From positions 1-48,197 of the forward strand of contig JANQOZ010000036.1 in the NCBI GenBank assembly GCA_028285525.1: a stretch of 48,197 nucleotides of DNA, written 5' to 3'. The notes beneath the pieces are model-generated. The model worked only from the letters and a program-made list of their open reading frames with translations. It made no database searches and was not told the DNA's origin. Origin of the DNA: Lysobacterales bacterium. Lineage in GTDB: Bacteria > Pseudomonadota > Gammaproteobacteria > Xanthomonadales > SZUA-38. Shown here piece after piece: positions 1-9,359 of this stretch (position 1 is the stretch's first letter; each line of letters starts with the position of its first letter). Both the position numbers and the translations under genes were made by a program.

Positions 1-175
1 GATGAAGATTTTCCCGGAGTTCCACTCGCCGCTTGAGAAGTCTTTCCTGGGAGCCACCATCCTCGCGGGCACCGGCGCCGTATCGATGCTCTCGGCGGCG
101 CCGGTGCCCGCGAGGATGGTGGCTCCCAGGAAAGACTTCTCAAGCGGCGAGTGAAACTCCGGGAAAATCTTCATC
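1..175. repeat. 80-bp inverted repeat at the window edge (probable fold-back artefact)
   Basis: Bases 1-80 are the reverse complement of bases 96-175 with one mismatch (base 22), separated by a 15-base loop (81-95). The right arm lies in frame inside a DUF1800 gene read on the minus strand, and the loop continues that protein plausibly (A-E-S-I-D-T-A). The left arm then reads the same gene backwards. A near-perfect hairpin that starts at base 1 and mirrors coding sequence is what a chimeric or hairpin read end produces. I therefore treat 1-80 as not genuine and the real sequence as starting near 81. Confidence 0.85.
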
Positions 176-1017
176 GGCCGATACTGCGCGCCCGAATTCA
201 GCTCGTTGAATCCGAAGAAAAAAGCGTCCCCGTCGAGACTCAGGCCCGTGAACACGCGCGCCAGTCCCGTGACGTCGCTGTTGTCGTAGAGTTCAACCGG
301 CTGGCCGTTCTGCAGCACCGGCGACCCGTCAGGATTGAGCGCCACCAGGCCGATCGTAAAAAGCTGCATGATTTCGCGCGCATAGTTTTCGTCCGGCACC
401 CGGCCGGTGGCTGCATCGCCTTTCGTGTTTTGCAGGTAGGTCAGGTATGAGCCCATGGCCGGAGAGTAGGTCACCGCTTCCAGCAGGTCGCGATAGTTCC
501 CCAGGGCGTGGGTCATCAAAATGTCCTGGTAGTAGCCAACGGCTGTCGGCCAGTCGAACAGCTGCGTGTTCATGGCGTTGGAAATCACCAGAATCTGGGA
601 CAACGCAAACGCCATGCGCTGCCTGAGCTGATCCGGTCCGGTGATCGCCAGTTCCGAGAAGGCATGGTTGGGAGCGCGGCGACCCTGGAAGGTCGGTTGA
701 CCGCTGCCGTCAGTGGCTCCGGGCTCCTGGAGGGCGGAAAACACGTAGTCGAGGTAGCTGCTGGCTGGAAGGCGCTGCTGCTGGAGGAACCACGCGGATT
801 CTGACGAGCCGGCGAGGGCGTCGATTTCGTCCATCGTTGGACCGAACGTGGCGTGACTCAGGAACAGAGACGCTTCAGCGGGACTGGTCAATACGTCGCT
901 GACCGTCTGCCCTCCGCCGGCTTCAAAGCCGTCGTTAAAGATGACGGTGCCAGACGCACCGCCGCGAACGCTGTCGGTACCCAGGAGGAGAATCACCGCC
1001 AGCGCAGCGTTGATCAT
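81..1017 (-). CDS. DUF1800 family exported protein, 3' end missing
   Basis: Translated by hand from the minus strand, starting at ATG 1017 after weak ribosome-site sequence. The product opens with a hydrophobic leader (residues 1-18) followed by the short motif IFNDGFEA (26-33). The body matches the DUF1800 (PF08811) family: a helical start around S-H-A-T-F-G-P (54-60), R-Q-R-M-A-F-A-L (132-139), and the family hallmark NYAREIMQLFTIG (211-223). Family members are usually about 450-600 residues and are often followed by a DUF1501 gene. Here about 310 residues are readable before the sequence folds back on itself, so the C-terminal part and any partner gene lie off the contig. The function of DUF1800 is not established; export is inferred from the leader. 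Confidence 0.85.
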
Positions 1018-1191
1018 GATCGACTTATCTGACACCCCGAAAAGTGTAACGGCTCATCACGTCCAAACTGTTAATTGGCTAGCAGTTTTTGTCTCGTGTT
1101 CACGGCCTCGTAATGCCTTATCATCGCGTTTCTTTTGGACCTGCTTCTGCAGCCCATGGGTCCAGGAGTCTGTTCGACAGGGGATGGCGCG

Positions 1192-2706
1192 ATGACCGAG
1201 CGGGGAGTGGTGTTTCCCGAAGTGGAAAACGGCCGGCGGAGCACCACCGCGACGGGCCGGGCGATCGTTGCCGACGCGATGCGGGCAGTCGACGAAGCGG
1301 CGGCCTCACGCGTCGCGGCTGAGGCCAACTGGCGCAAGCACTACCGCAAACATTTTGAGGCGCTCACCGCGCTGGCGATCGAAGCGGCCGACCACTCGCA
1401 CGGCATGGCGGAAGCGGGGCTAAGAGCGGTTTATTCAGCCTTTCAGTTCGTCCGGGAGGGCGAAACGATGGGTCTGTCCGAGGCGCTGGCGACGCCAACA
1501 GAACGACGCTTCGAGACAGCCACGGTTCAGGGTGAGGCTGCCCCCAGGCCGCTGACGGTGCGCTATCGGCAGCGGCATCTGACCGGGCTGAACCTAAGGG
1601 GGCAGCTCACGCAATGGCGGGATCGGGGCATCATCGAAGACAGCCACGCTCAAGCGATCACCCGGGTGCTGGAGAACCCCGACTGGTCCGCACAGCTGCC
1701 GCCGATTGTGCTGCTGGGCGCCGGTGCCGAAATGGGTCCGTTCGCGACGCTGCTGGAGCTGGGCGCCACGGTGGTCGCCGTCGATCTGGACCGCAGTTCG
1801 ATCTGGGAACCGCTGCTGGCCACCGCGCGACGGTCTGCCGGTACGCTGATCTTTCCGGTGGCGAAGCCTCAACGCGAAAACATGACCGACCGGGAACTGG
1901 CTGAACTGGCGGGCGCCAATCTTCTGACCGGTGCGCCGGAGATCGCCCGCTGGCTGATCGGGCTGGATCAGCCGCTGGTTCTCGGCGGCTATGCGTATCG
2001 CGACGGAAGCGGTTTTGTCCGAGTGAGCGTGGCGATGGATGCGATCATGGCCGAGGTCTCCCAGCACAACACACATCCGGTCCAGCTGGCTTTTCTGCTC
2101 ACCCCGACGGATGTCTACGCCGTACCGGAGTCTGTCGCGGCGGCGTCGCGGCAACGCTACGAGCAGCGAACCGGTTTTCGCCCGGTGCGATCGGTGCTCC
2201 AGCGCGTCAGCGGCTCGAGGCTGTTTGCGCCGAACGTTCGGCAGATGGTGTCGGCTGAGAACGGAAAGCGCTACGGCATTATCAACAGTCTGATTGTCCA
2301 GCAGGGCCCGAACTACACGTTGGCCAAACGGATTCAGCGCTGGCGGTCTGTCGTGGCCCGGGCGCAGGGGCAGCTCGTGTCGTGCAGCGTCGCTCCGGCA
2401 ACCTACACGCAGTCGGTGACCAAAAACCGCCTGTTTGCTGCGGGCTACGCCGGCGCTGAGGCATTCGGCACCGAGGCCTTTGAGCCTGCGACCAGCAACG
2501 CCATGATGACCGCGCAGCTCATCGCGGACCTCATCGATCCCGAGTCGAAGTCGCGGCCTGAAGCCGTGCTGGACAACCCGGAGGAGCTGTTTATGGATGG
2601 CGCCAGCCACAGCGGCTTCTGGCGCATGGGCAGTCAGCTGTCGTCCGTCATCGAAGCGGCGGTGGTCGCCGGGGCATTCCGGCAGCTGAAGCGCGGAGGC
2701 AGGTAA
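1192..2706 (+). CDS. Uncharacterised ~504-aa protein with Rossmann-like nucleotide-binding motif
   Basis: I do not recognise a named family. The start is taken as ATG 1192, a few bases after an AGGGGA stretch; an open frame extends upstream to 1135, but its first residues look non-coding. No signal peptide or membrane segment is visible, so it is probably cytosolic. Near the middle, VLLGAGAEMGP followed by a hydrophobic strand ending in VVAVDLDRS resembles a dinucleotide- or SAM-binding beta-alpha-beta unit: a glycine-rich loop, then an acidic residue after strand 2. The C-terminal third has Q-G-P-N-Y-T and G-A-E-A-F-G-T-E-A-F-E-P motifs of unknown meaning. Its stop is one base before the TTG start of a GST-like gene, whose ribosome site lies inside this gene, so the two are probably translated together. 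An oxidoreductase is possible but unproven. Confidence 0.75.
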   Translation: MTERGVVFPEVENGRRSTTATGRAIVADAMRAVDEAAASRVAAEANWRKHYRKHFEALTALAIEAADHSHGMAEAGLRAVYSAFQFVREGETMGLSEALATPTERRFETATVQGEAAPRPLTVRYRQRHLTGLNLRGQLTQWRDRGIIEDSHAQAITRVLENPDWSAQLPPIVLLGAGAEMGPFATLLELGATVVAVDLDRSSIWEPLLATARRSAGTLIFPVAKPQRENMTDRELAELAGANLLTGAPEIARWLIGLDQPLVLGGYAYRDGSGFVRVSVAMDAIMAEVSQHNTHPVQLAFLLTPTDVYAVPESVAAASRQRYEQRTGFRPVRSVLQRVSGSRLFAPNVRQMVSAENGKRYGIINSLIVQQGPNYTLAKRIQRWRSVVARAQGQLVSCSVAPATYTQSVTKNRLFAAGYAGAEAFGTEAFEPATSNAMMTAQLIADLIDPESKSRPEAVLDNPEELFMDGASHSGFWRMGSQLSSVIEAAVVAGAFRQLKRGGR

Positions 2707-2707
2707 C

Positions 2708-3361
2708 TTGGCTGAACTTCCGGTGCTTTACTCATTCCGTCGGTGTCCGTACGCCATCCGCGCTCGTCTTGCGCTGGCTTGCGCCGGGCAGCGGGTTGAG
2801 CTGCGCGAGATTGTGCTCAAAGACAAGGCGCCGGAGTTTGTGGACGTATCGCCCAAAGCCACGGTGCCGGTGCTGGTGGCGGGCGACTCAGTGCTCGAGG
2901 AGAGCCTGGATATCATGAGCTGGGCGCTGGTCAGGCACGATCCGGAAGGCTGGCTCGACATGCCGGAGGCCGGGCACGCCCTGATTACCGAAAACTACGG
3001 CGATTTCAAGGCGGCCCTCGACCGCACCAAGTATGACAACCGCTACAACTCCGATCCTGAGCAGGAGCGAGCCTGGGCCAACGTCTTTCTCCGGCGGCTG
3101 GCTGAGGTCGCCGATGGCTCCAGCTGGCTGTTCTATGACCGGCCCACGCTGGCCGACATGGCGCTGCTGCCCTTCATCCGCCAGTTTGCGTTTATCGACC
3201 GACCGCGCTTCGACAGGGAGCAGCCGCCTTGGATCAGGCAGTGGCTGGACGGGTTCCTCAACAGCGAGCTGTTCGCCCAAGTGATGCCGAAATATCCGCG
3301 CTGGTCGGCCGGTGACCCCATCACCGTGTTTCCATCCTGGACCAGTTCTGATTCAGGCTAG
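2708..3361 (+). CDS. Glutathione S-transferase-like protein (thioredoxin-fold N-terminus)
   Basis: The N-terminal thioredoxin-fold domain (about residues 3-75) carries a glutaredoxin-like active site, RRCPYAIRARLAL (residues 11-23), and the cis-proline strand VPVL followed by E-E-S that binds glutathione in this family. A helical C-terminal GST domain follows (about 85-200), with T-L-A-D-M-A-L-L-P-F typical of its core. The length, 217 residues, is normal for a GST. The start is TTG at 2708 with GGAGG eight bases upstream, one base after the stop of the preceding gene. The CPYA motif suggests thiol-disulfide exchange or glutathionylation rather than classical conjugation. The substrate is unknown. 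Its 3' end overlaps the stop of the convergent gene by four bases. Confidence 0.88.
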   Translation: MAELPVLYSFRRCPYAIRARLALACAGQRVELREIVLKDKAPEFVDVSPKATVPVLVAGDSVLEESLDIMSWALVRHDPEGWLDMPEAGHALITENYGDFKAALDRTKYDNRYNSDPEQERAWANVFLRRLAEVADGSSWLFYDRPTLADMALLPFIRQFAFIDRPRFDREQPPWIRQWLDGFLNSELFAQVMPKYPRWSAGDPITVFPSWTSSDSG

Positions 3362-3786
3362 CCTGGATCAGCCGCCTGCGCCCGTTTGAGCGCTTCCCGA
3401 AAGCCCTGTTTGTCCTTTGGTGAGATCAGCACGTAGCGCCCGCCGGCGTAGGTGATTTTCAGGCGATCGAGCGACAGGGCCGGACTGGACAGCATGTTGT
3501 GTGAGTCAGTCACCGACTCGATATCGCGCAGCGGAATCTTCCATCGCATCGGCCCACAGACGATCAGCAGCGTAGCGTCCCGGATCTCGTAGTAAGTCGC
3601 GGCGAACATCCAGACCACCGGAACGGTTGCCAGTAGCAAGGTAGCCGCCGCCACGGCAAGGCCAGCCGGGCCGAGGGACGAGATCACCGCCGCCAGCGAC
3701 AGCACAACAATCGCCACGGTCACGGCCATCACCACCGCGAGCCACAGATCAACCTTTGAATTAAAACGCACCGTGACGAAACCCAT
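3358..3786 (-). CDS. Small membrane protein with bacterial PH-like domain (bPH_4 type)
   Basis: A 142-residue protein with two hydrophobic helices (about residues 13-35 and 40-62), then a soluble domain. The domain runs YYEIRDATLLIVCGPMRWKI, then I-E-S-V-T, a P-A-L-S-L-D-R-L-K-I-T-Y segment and I-S-P-K-D-K-Q-G-F-R. That order of strands is typical of the bPH_4 (PF06713) family, usually small two-TM proteins of unknown role. It probably sits in the inner membrane with the PH-like domain in the cytosol. It is convergent with the GST-like gene (four-base overlap at the stops) and apparently monocistronic. Confidence 0.8.
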   Translation of the reverse strand: MGFVTVRFNSKVDLWLAVVMAVTVAIVVLSLAAVISSLGPAGLAVAAATLLLATVPVVWMFAATYYEIRDATLLIVCGPMRWKIPLRDIESVTDSHNMLSSPALSLDRLKITYAGGRYVLISPKDKQGFREALKRAQAADPG

Positions 3787-3878
3787 AGAGCTCGCTGTAG
3801 GTTAAGGGAATCCGGTGGATTCGCTTGTGAGCCGAGGTCATGCGAATCACTCGCAGCGAAAGTTGTCGTGACACAGGC

Positions 3879-6281
3879 TCAAGGTAACGGCGCCGCCAGC
3901 GGCTTGGAGATGTTGATTGTGCCGTTCACGTCGCAGAAGTAGAAATCTGCCGCCCGGCAGCTGGGCGGCTGAAAAACGTTGGTCCGGGTGAATTCCCGAC
4001 CGACAATTCGATACTGGACGTCACCGGTCACCTGACTACCGTCCGACTCCAGGAAGCGGCTCGGACCTAGCGTAAAACCCGTGTTGCCGCGGAAGCCAAA
4101 GTAGTTGATGTAGGTGCCACAGGCATCGGAATAGGCTTCCGAGATCGAGCGCTCCAGCGGAATGCCGCCAACGATGGAACCCACGTTGCCGGTATCGGGC
4201 GACTTGGTGGGACCGGACCCGAGAACCAGATCGATGCCGCTCACCTCCCCGTCGAGAAATACCCGAGGCAGCGATCCCTCCGACCCAGGCGGCCGGTCAT
4301 CGCGGGCACTGTCAAAGATGATGAATCCAGCCGTCAGGGGCCAGTCGATGCCGTCCAGCGTCGCGGTTCCGAGATAGCCGTAGAAAGTCTCGCCTGACAG
4401 AAAGTTGAAATCCGACTCCGGGATCAGCTCCAGATTGCTGATGGTCAGCGTGCCGCCAAGGAGATTGGCGTAAGCAAACGGGTCCTGGCAGATCGGCCGG
4501 GGTGGTGGAAAGCCATCACCTGGTCGGCCGCCGATCCCGCGCACTTCCTCTTGCTCAACGACAACCGTGTACTCGCCCTCGAGCTCCGGCAGCACGCGAA
4601 CCTCACCGGTTGTCGGGCGCGGAATTGTGCCGCCACCCGGCGCCGGCACGTTGATGGTGAGGTCGATGGTGACCAGACCAAGTTGTGTTGCCTCAGCGAG
4701 TACCCGGCCATCCTCCGTGCCCCGGATGTTGGCCAGCCCCGCCGAGCTGCCGACCAGACTGCGCGCGTCGATGATCGTGTTTTTGACCAGGTCATCAGCC
4801 ACCAGGCTGGCGACCACGTCGTCAGAGGTCAGCACCTCAAAAACCACTGTGTCTCCAAGGGTCACGATGGGTGCACTGACCGGTGCCACAGCCAGGGCGT
4901 CGGGACACGTGAAGTCTTGCAAATCTGTCAGCTCGCTGTTGGTCAGCTGCTGGAGGTTCGACGCGATGCGCGCCAGATCGCCGACCTTATCCAGGGTCAG
5001 CCCGGAGGTAGTGCATTCGCTCAGAATACCGTCCCGGATGTCTACGAGCAGGCGCTCGATCAGATCACTGACCTCGGCGAAATAGGGATTCACCTCGAGG
5101 AAAGCGTCACCCGCGGCGGCCAGGCGCAGCGCTTCCCGGCCCAGCGTTTCGGCGGCGTCCAGATCCAGCGGCGGATCGGTATTGATCGCGTCTTCGATGC
5201 GTTTCCGGATGCCGTCCTGTGGATTCTCCAGCCAGTCGTCGAGCGCGCTGAAGACCACGTCGGTGTCAACCGTGCCCTCGCTGCCGTTGGCCTGGTCAAC
5301 AGCGGCCGCGCAGGCCGCCTGCTGGATGCGATGGCTGTTGCGATCCTCCGCGCTGGCGCCCGGCGGCGGCGGGTCCTGGCACGCGTTGTCCGTTTTCCCG
5401 ATACCCCCTGACGTGAAATGAGGGATCTCAAACTCGAGCTGCTGTCCCTCGGTCATCGCGGTGATGGGATCCGTGTTCACCAGCGGCAGATAGCGAAACG
5501 CAGAACCGTCGTTGTCAGCAAAGAACGCGACCAGCACCTCACCCGGATCTCGGGTGCCGGACGGTACACTCACCGACACTCGATTGTTGCGAGTGAAAGT
5601 CTGTCCATCAGGCTCCAGCCTGACGCCGGCGACGAGCTCGAATCCCTGCGGCAGGTTCGGCAGCGAGGCGACCTCACTGACGGTGATGACCGATCCGCCG
5701 TCGGGCAAACCACCCGGCGGAATCTCGAGGTCGAAGCCGGCGCCTGCAGTGGTCGTCAGCGACAGGGTCCCGCCCAGACCGCTGCTGAGCGCTTCGCTCG
5801 CGACCGCAGAGGGAATCAGTTCTCCGATCAGGTCAAACGACAGCGCGTCGAAGTCGACCGGCGAGCTCGCAGGCTGCCGCAGCGTGATCGTACCCGCCGA
5901 CAACAGGGTGTCGTTTGCCGGCACGGTTCCCACAAAGCTCACCCCGTTGGCGACGGTGGCGACCGGATCCGTTGTTGTCGCCGCGACGGACACATTCTCG
6001 GCCGCGTCACCGGAGTTTTGCAGATCGAACCCGACGGTGATTTCCTCGACGCCGGCGCCGCCGTCTTGCCGGCTCACTTCCCGCGGGTTGATGACCAGAA
6101 TGCCGGTCAGCTGGTCCTGGCCGATGGGCGAGGCCGTGGCAGCCTCAAAACCATCGGCAAAGATCGGAAACGGCTCCCCAGCCTGCGCGTCAGCAAAGAA
6201 AGTGACGGCCAGCAGAAGCGGCGCAGACCGAAGATACGAAGATACGATACAGACTCCGCGCCGGCTTACAGTGCGATTCAT
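3879..6281 (-). CDS. Large exported protein with N-terminal IFADGFE motif and ZU5-like region
   Basis: An 800-residue protein starting at ATG 6281 behind GAGAG. Residues 1-34 form a signal peptide (basic start, hydrophobic core, A-D-A-Q-A-G end). Directly after it comes IFADGFE (40-46), a motif shared with four other exported proteins in this window. The next part (about 50-160) resembles a repeat domain of surface proteins. Around residues 170-295, the segment with G-G-S-V-I-T-V-S-E, L-E-P-D-G-Q-T-F and V-S-V-P-S-G-T resembles ZU5-like domains found in bacterial surface proteins. The remainder is not recognised; cysteine pairs near the C-terminus (for example C-R-A-A-D-F-Y-F-C) could form disulfides outside the cytoplasm. 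It is a single gene divergent from the TIR-TPR gene. Function unknown; a surface or secreted location is inferred. Confidence 0.8.
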   Translation of the reverse strand: MNRTVSRRGVCIVSSYLRSAPLLLAVTFFADAQAGEPFPIFADGFEAATASPIGQDQLTGILVINPREVSRQDGGAGVEEITVGFDLQNSGDAAENVSVAATTTDPVATVANGVSFVGTVPANDTLLSAGTITLRQPASSPVDFDALSFDLIGELIPSAVASEALSSGLGGTLSLTTTAGAGFDLEIPPGGLPDGGSVITVSEVASLPNLPQGFELVAGVRLEPDGQTFTRNNRVSVSVPSGTRDPGEVLVAFFADNDGSAFRYLPLVNTDPITAMTEGQQLEFEIPHFTSGGIGKTDNACQDPPPPGASAEDRNSHRIQQAACAAAVDQANGSEGTVDTDVVFSALDDWLENPQDGIRKRIEDAINTDPPLDLDAAETLGREALRLAAAGDAFLEVNPYFAEVSDLIERLLVDIRDGILSECTTSGLTLDKVGDLARIASNLQQLTNSELTDLQDFTCPDALAVAPVSAPIVTLGDTVVFEVLTSDDVVASLVADDLVKNTIIDARSLVGSSAGLANIRGTEDGRVLAEATQLGLVTIDLTINVPAPGGGTIPRPTTGEVRVLPELEGEYTVVVEQEEVRGIGGRPGDGFPPPRPICQDPFAYANLLGGTLTISNLELIPESDFNFLSGETFYGYLGTATLDGIDWPLTAGFIIFDSARDDRPPGSEGSLPRVFLDGEVSGIDLVLGSGPTKSPDTGNVGSIVGGIPLERSISEAYSDACGTYINYFGFRGNTGFTLGPSRFLESDGSQVTGDVQYRIVGREFTRTNVFQPPSCRAADFYFCDVNGTINISKPLAAPLP

Positions 6282-6450
6282 GAGGCTCTCTTCAGGTGCG
6301 AACAGACGGTCATCTCAGCGAAGACTAGAACAGGATTTTGTCCCTGGCAATGGGCGAATCCATCCCGGCGAGGCGCGTTGACTTCGCGATAGGCTATGCT
6401 GGACGCCTGATGCAAGCGAGCGGCAGAAAATCCGCCTGAAGTCGGGCTGC

Positions 6451-8322
6451 ATGAACTACCGATACAAGGCTTTTATCAGCTATTCGCACGCCGACGAGGC
6501 CATGGCGCGCTGGCTGCATCGGTCGCTGGAATCCTATCGTCCACCGCCACAGCTCGGGATCACTAGCCGGCTTCGCCCAGTCTTTCGGGATCGGGAGGAA
6601 CTCGCTGCGTCCACGGACCTGAGCGAAGAAATCATGGCGGCTCTCAGGGCATCGGAGAGTCTGGTTGTCATCTGCTCCAGATCGGCGGCCGCATCCCACT
6701 GGGTCAATGAGGAGGTCCGTCTGTTCCAAAGCCTGGCGCAGGGAAAGCGGGTTTTTTGTCTGTTGGTGGACGGCACCCCGAACGGTGCCGAAGACGAGTG
6801 TCTTCCGCCCATTCTTCGTCGGAATGACGGGCATGAACCGCTGGCCGCTGACCTTCGGCGCAGCGCCGACGGTAAGCGAGGCGCACTACTGAAGCTCGCG
6901 GCGGGGCTGCTGGGGGTTCGCTACGACGATCTGCGCCAGCGCGACCTGCTCGCCCGGCAGCGCCGTCTTGCGCTGGTGGCGGCCAGCTCCTTCGGCGCGA
7001 TGCTGTTGGCCGTGGGTCTGGCCTGGTTTGCCTGGCAGTCCCGCCAGGAGGCGGTAGCAGCAAGAACCGAAGCCGAGACTCAGCGTCAGCTGGCTCAGCA
7101 GGAATCGTTGGTCGCCAACCAGACCACGGAGTTTCTGGTGGAGCTGTTCGACGTTTCCGACCCGTCCGAAGCACGCGGCAACGCAATTACTGCCCGAGAG
7201 ATCCTCGATCGCGGGATGGAGGACATCCAGTCCGCCGAGGACCTCCAGCCATCGGTACGAGGCCGCCTGCTGCTGACCATCGGAAGGGTCTACCAGGAGC
7301 TGGGGCTGTATGCCCCGGCCAACACCGCGCTTGAGACCAGTCTGACGATTCACCGCGGGCTTGGCGTCGAAGACCCGGCGCTTCTCGCCGAGGCGCTGAC
7401 CGAGGTAGGAACGCTGCAGAGCGAGCAGGGCGATTTCGAAGCCTCGCGCACAAGCTTCGACGAGGCGCTCAGCATCCGCCGAGGCCTGCTTCAGGCACCC
7501 CATGCTGACATCGTCGCCTCGATGGCGGCGGTGGCAAACACCCATTGGCGGCAGGACCAACTCGACGAGGCGGAGCGGCTGGCTGACGAAGCTCAGCGAA
7601 TGCTTGATGCACTGCCTGGGCCCGATGAACCGCTGAGGCATGTCGTGCGCAACCTGCGTGCAAATGTCTATTCCTATCAAGGGCGCTACGAGCTGGCAGA
7701 GCCGCTGCTCTACGAGCTGCTTGAATACAGCTACCGCGAACACGGTGAGCTGTATCCTGGCACCGGCTTCGCCCACGACAACCTAGCGATCACGCTCACG
7801 TCGCTCGAGCGCTGGGAAGAAGCGGAAACGCACTACCGCAAGTCGCTGGCAATTCTCGAACACGTTTACGGCCCGGAACACCCAGAGGTCGCGCAAACGA
7901 TGGCAAACCTGGCGGACTTTTTGCTGCAGCGCGAGCGGCTTGATGAAAGCGAGGCGCTGCTGACGGGTGCCATCGAACGTTTCAGTGAAACGCATGGCCG
8001 AGAGTATTTTATGGTGGCCGATTCGTTGGCGGGACTTGCCGACATCGCTCGCGTGCGCGGCCATTATACGCAAGCGATGCGCCATATCGACGAATGCCTG
8101 GCAATCTACGGCGCAACGCTGCCGGAGCAGCATGCTAAAACCCAGTATGCGCAGCTGCTGCGGGCCGATATCCTGATTGAAGAAGGTGCGTTTGACGAAG
8201 CGCAGGCGTATCTCGTTACGATGGCCGCCGGAATCGATCAGGCCGATTACCCGGAGCACGTCCAGGAGATCGACGAACTGCTGAAGGAGCTGGCTGACCG
8301 CCGCGCCGACCTGAAAGAGTGA
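6451..8322 (+). CDS. TIR domain - transmembrane - TPR repeat protein
   Basis: Residues 1-135 form a TIR domain of the TIR_2 type: YKAFISYSHAD at the first strand, RDREEL, then S-H-W-V-N-E-E (82-88), where Glu88 aligns with the glutamate needed for NAD cleavage in enzymatic TIRs. One hydrophobic helix (about 173-196) follows, then a coiled segment, then F-L-V-E-L-F-D-V-S-D-P (about 223-233) and I-L-D-R-G. From about 255 to 610 there are tetratricopeptide repeats (for example about 270-310 and 440-485). The topology would put the TIR domain in the cytoplasm and the TPRs outside. Together with the kinase at 18363-20819 it belongs to a class in which different signalling heads carry the same TM-TPR tail. 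No Thoeris-type partner is adjacent, so a defence role is only a possibility. Confidence 0.9.
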   Translation: MNYRYKAFISYSHADEAMARWLHRSLESYRPPPQLGITSRLRPVFRDREELAASTDLSEEIMAALRASESLVVICSRSAAASHWVNEEVRLFQSLAQGKRVFCLLVDGTPNGAEDECLPPILRRNDGHEPLAADLRRSADGKRGALLKLAAGLLGVRYDDLRQRDLLARQRRLALVAASSFGAMLLAVGLAWFAWQSRQEAVAARTEAETQRQLAQQESLVANQTTEFLVELFDVSDPSEARGNAITAREILDRGMEDIQSAEDLQPSVRGRLLLTIGRVYQELGLYAPANTALETSLTIHRGLGVEDPALLAEALTEVGTLQSEQGDFEASRTSFDEALSIRRGLLQAPHADIVASMAAVANTHWRQDQLDEAERLADEAQRMLDALPGPDEPLRHVVRNLRANVYSYQGRYELAEPLLYELLEYSYREHGELYPGTGFAHDNLAITLTSLERWEEAETHYRKSLAILEHVYGPEHPEVAQTMANLADFLLQRERLDESEALLTGAIERFSETHGREYFMVADSLAGLADIARVRGHYTQAMRHIDECLAIYGATLPEQHAKTQYAQLLRADILIEEGAFDEAQAYLVTMAAGIDQADYPEHVQEIDELLKELADRRADLKE

Positions 8323-8333
8323 TGCTCGTGCGG

Positions 8334-9359
8334 TTAATCGTTGCTCTGCGCGGCTTCCCGAGCGCGGTTGATGCGGCTCTCTGTTGCCGGGTGGGAGCTG
8401 ACAAAGTTGAGGAGCGCGTTGTCGGTGTCTGGGTAGCGGGCCTGCAGCCGTTCCATGATGTCAGCGAAAGCGCTGGGCGAAATACCGTTCTCTTTCAGCA
8501 GCGCAAAGGAGTATTCATCGGCCTCTTCCTCAAACTCTCGGGAGTATTCACTTTGCAAGATGACAACCGGAAGGCCGGCAACGGCAGCGGTGAGGGTTGC
8601 CGCATCGGCCGTCACGGCTGTCGCTGCCACCGCGACCAGTGAATCCTGGATCAGCCCGCGCATGACGTGGCGGCGCTCGATGTGGCCGATCTCGTGCGCC
8701 AAAATGGCCAGAACCTCTTCATCGTTTTCCGCCAGCTCAACGAGATCATCGGTGATGACAACGGTACCGCCCGGCAACGCGAATGCGTTGGCTCCGATGG
8801 CTTGGGAGTGGCGGAACTGAAGGTCGAGATACGCCTCGTAAGCCTGACCGCGACGGAAATCATTGAACCGTGCTCTGATCCGGTCCTGCCGTTGCGCATC
8901 AATTCTCGAGGGCGCCAGCCAGCCGAACTCGTGCATCGAGTCGAGGACCTCCTCGCCCAGATTCTTTTCCGATTCGATCGGGATTCGCAGCGCAATACTT
9001 TCCGCGGCGGCCGGCAGCCCGTATCGATGGCCGGCGAACAGCACCAGCGCGACCAGCACCACGCATCCCAGAGCCACCCCCCAGCGCTGCTCCAGCCAGG
9101 CGACGATCCCTTCGCTCGGGCTGTCCTGCGGTAGACGATCGAGCAGACCATTGTCGTCACACTGAAACTGACCGCCGTCGGGCATCGCGACCAGCCGGCT
9201 CCCGGCGCCGGTGCGCGGAGACACCCGCAGCTCCGAGCGCTGGAAGCTGCGAACCTCTTCCGCGTGCCTAAGCTGGACTTCATCGCCAACCAGCGCCAGC
9301 TCGGCGTCGTGGCGCAGAGCGCTCTTGCCGTCGAAGTAGTAGCCGCTGAAAACTGTCAC
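8334..9359 (-). CDS. M48 family zinc metalloprotease, membrane-anchored
   Basis: A 341-residue protein with an N-terminal cytosolic-looking region (1-90), one membrane helix (about 94-110) and an M48 peptidase domain. The zinc motif HEIGH is at 222-226, with the downstream glutamate ligand in the E-F-E-E-E-A-D segment (276-281) and the family strand A-F-A-L-P-G-G (192-198). The start is GTG 9359, overlapping the TGA of the upstream DUF898 gene in a GTGA arrangement, so translation is coupled. Pairing of YjgN-type proteins with M48 peptidases is a recurrent gene order. A role in turnover of misfolded membrane or periplasmic proteins is inferred from the family. Confidence 0.9.
   Translation of the reverse strand: MTVFSGYYFDGKSALRHDAELALVGDEVQLRHAEEVRSFQRSELRVSPRTGAGSRLVAMPDGGQFQCDDNGLLDRLPQDSPSEGIVAWLEQRWGVALGCVVLVALVLFAGHRYGLPAAAESIALRIPIESEKNLGEEVLDSMHEFGWLAPSRIDAQRQDRIRARFNDFRRGQAYEAYLDLQFRHSQAIGANAFALPGGTVVITDDLVELAENDEEVLAILAHEIGHIERRHVMRGLIQDSLVAVAATAVTADAATLTAAVAGLPVVILQSEYSREFEEEADEYSFALLKENGISPSAFADIMERLQARYPDTDNALLNFVSSHPATESRINRAREAAQSND

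Noticed and set aside
1..175. Transposon terminal inverted repeat or attenuator hairpin
   Set aside because: The arms are coding sequence of one gene, start at base 1 and have no transposase, target duplication or regulatory context. An assembly fold-back explains all of it.
1594..2610. 338-codon open frame on the minus strand
   Set aside because: It is antisense to the 504-aa protein. Its composition (many Arg, His, Gln) and lack of a ribosome site mark it as a shadow.
5418..6392. Long open frame on the plus strand
   Set aside because: It lies antisense to the 800-aa exported protein, which has a signal peptide and domain-like segments. The antisense product is rich in Arg, Gln and His with no recognisable fold, as expected of a high-GC shadow frame.
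6451..8322. Thoeris-type anti-phage system
   Set aside because: Only the TIR gene is present. There is no ThsA-like or other NAD-effector gene nearby, and the TM-TPR tail fits a signalling receptor better.
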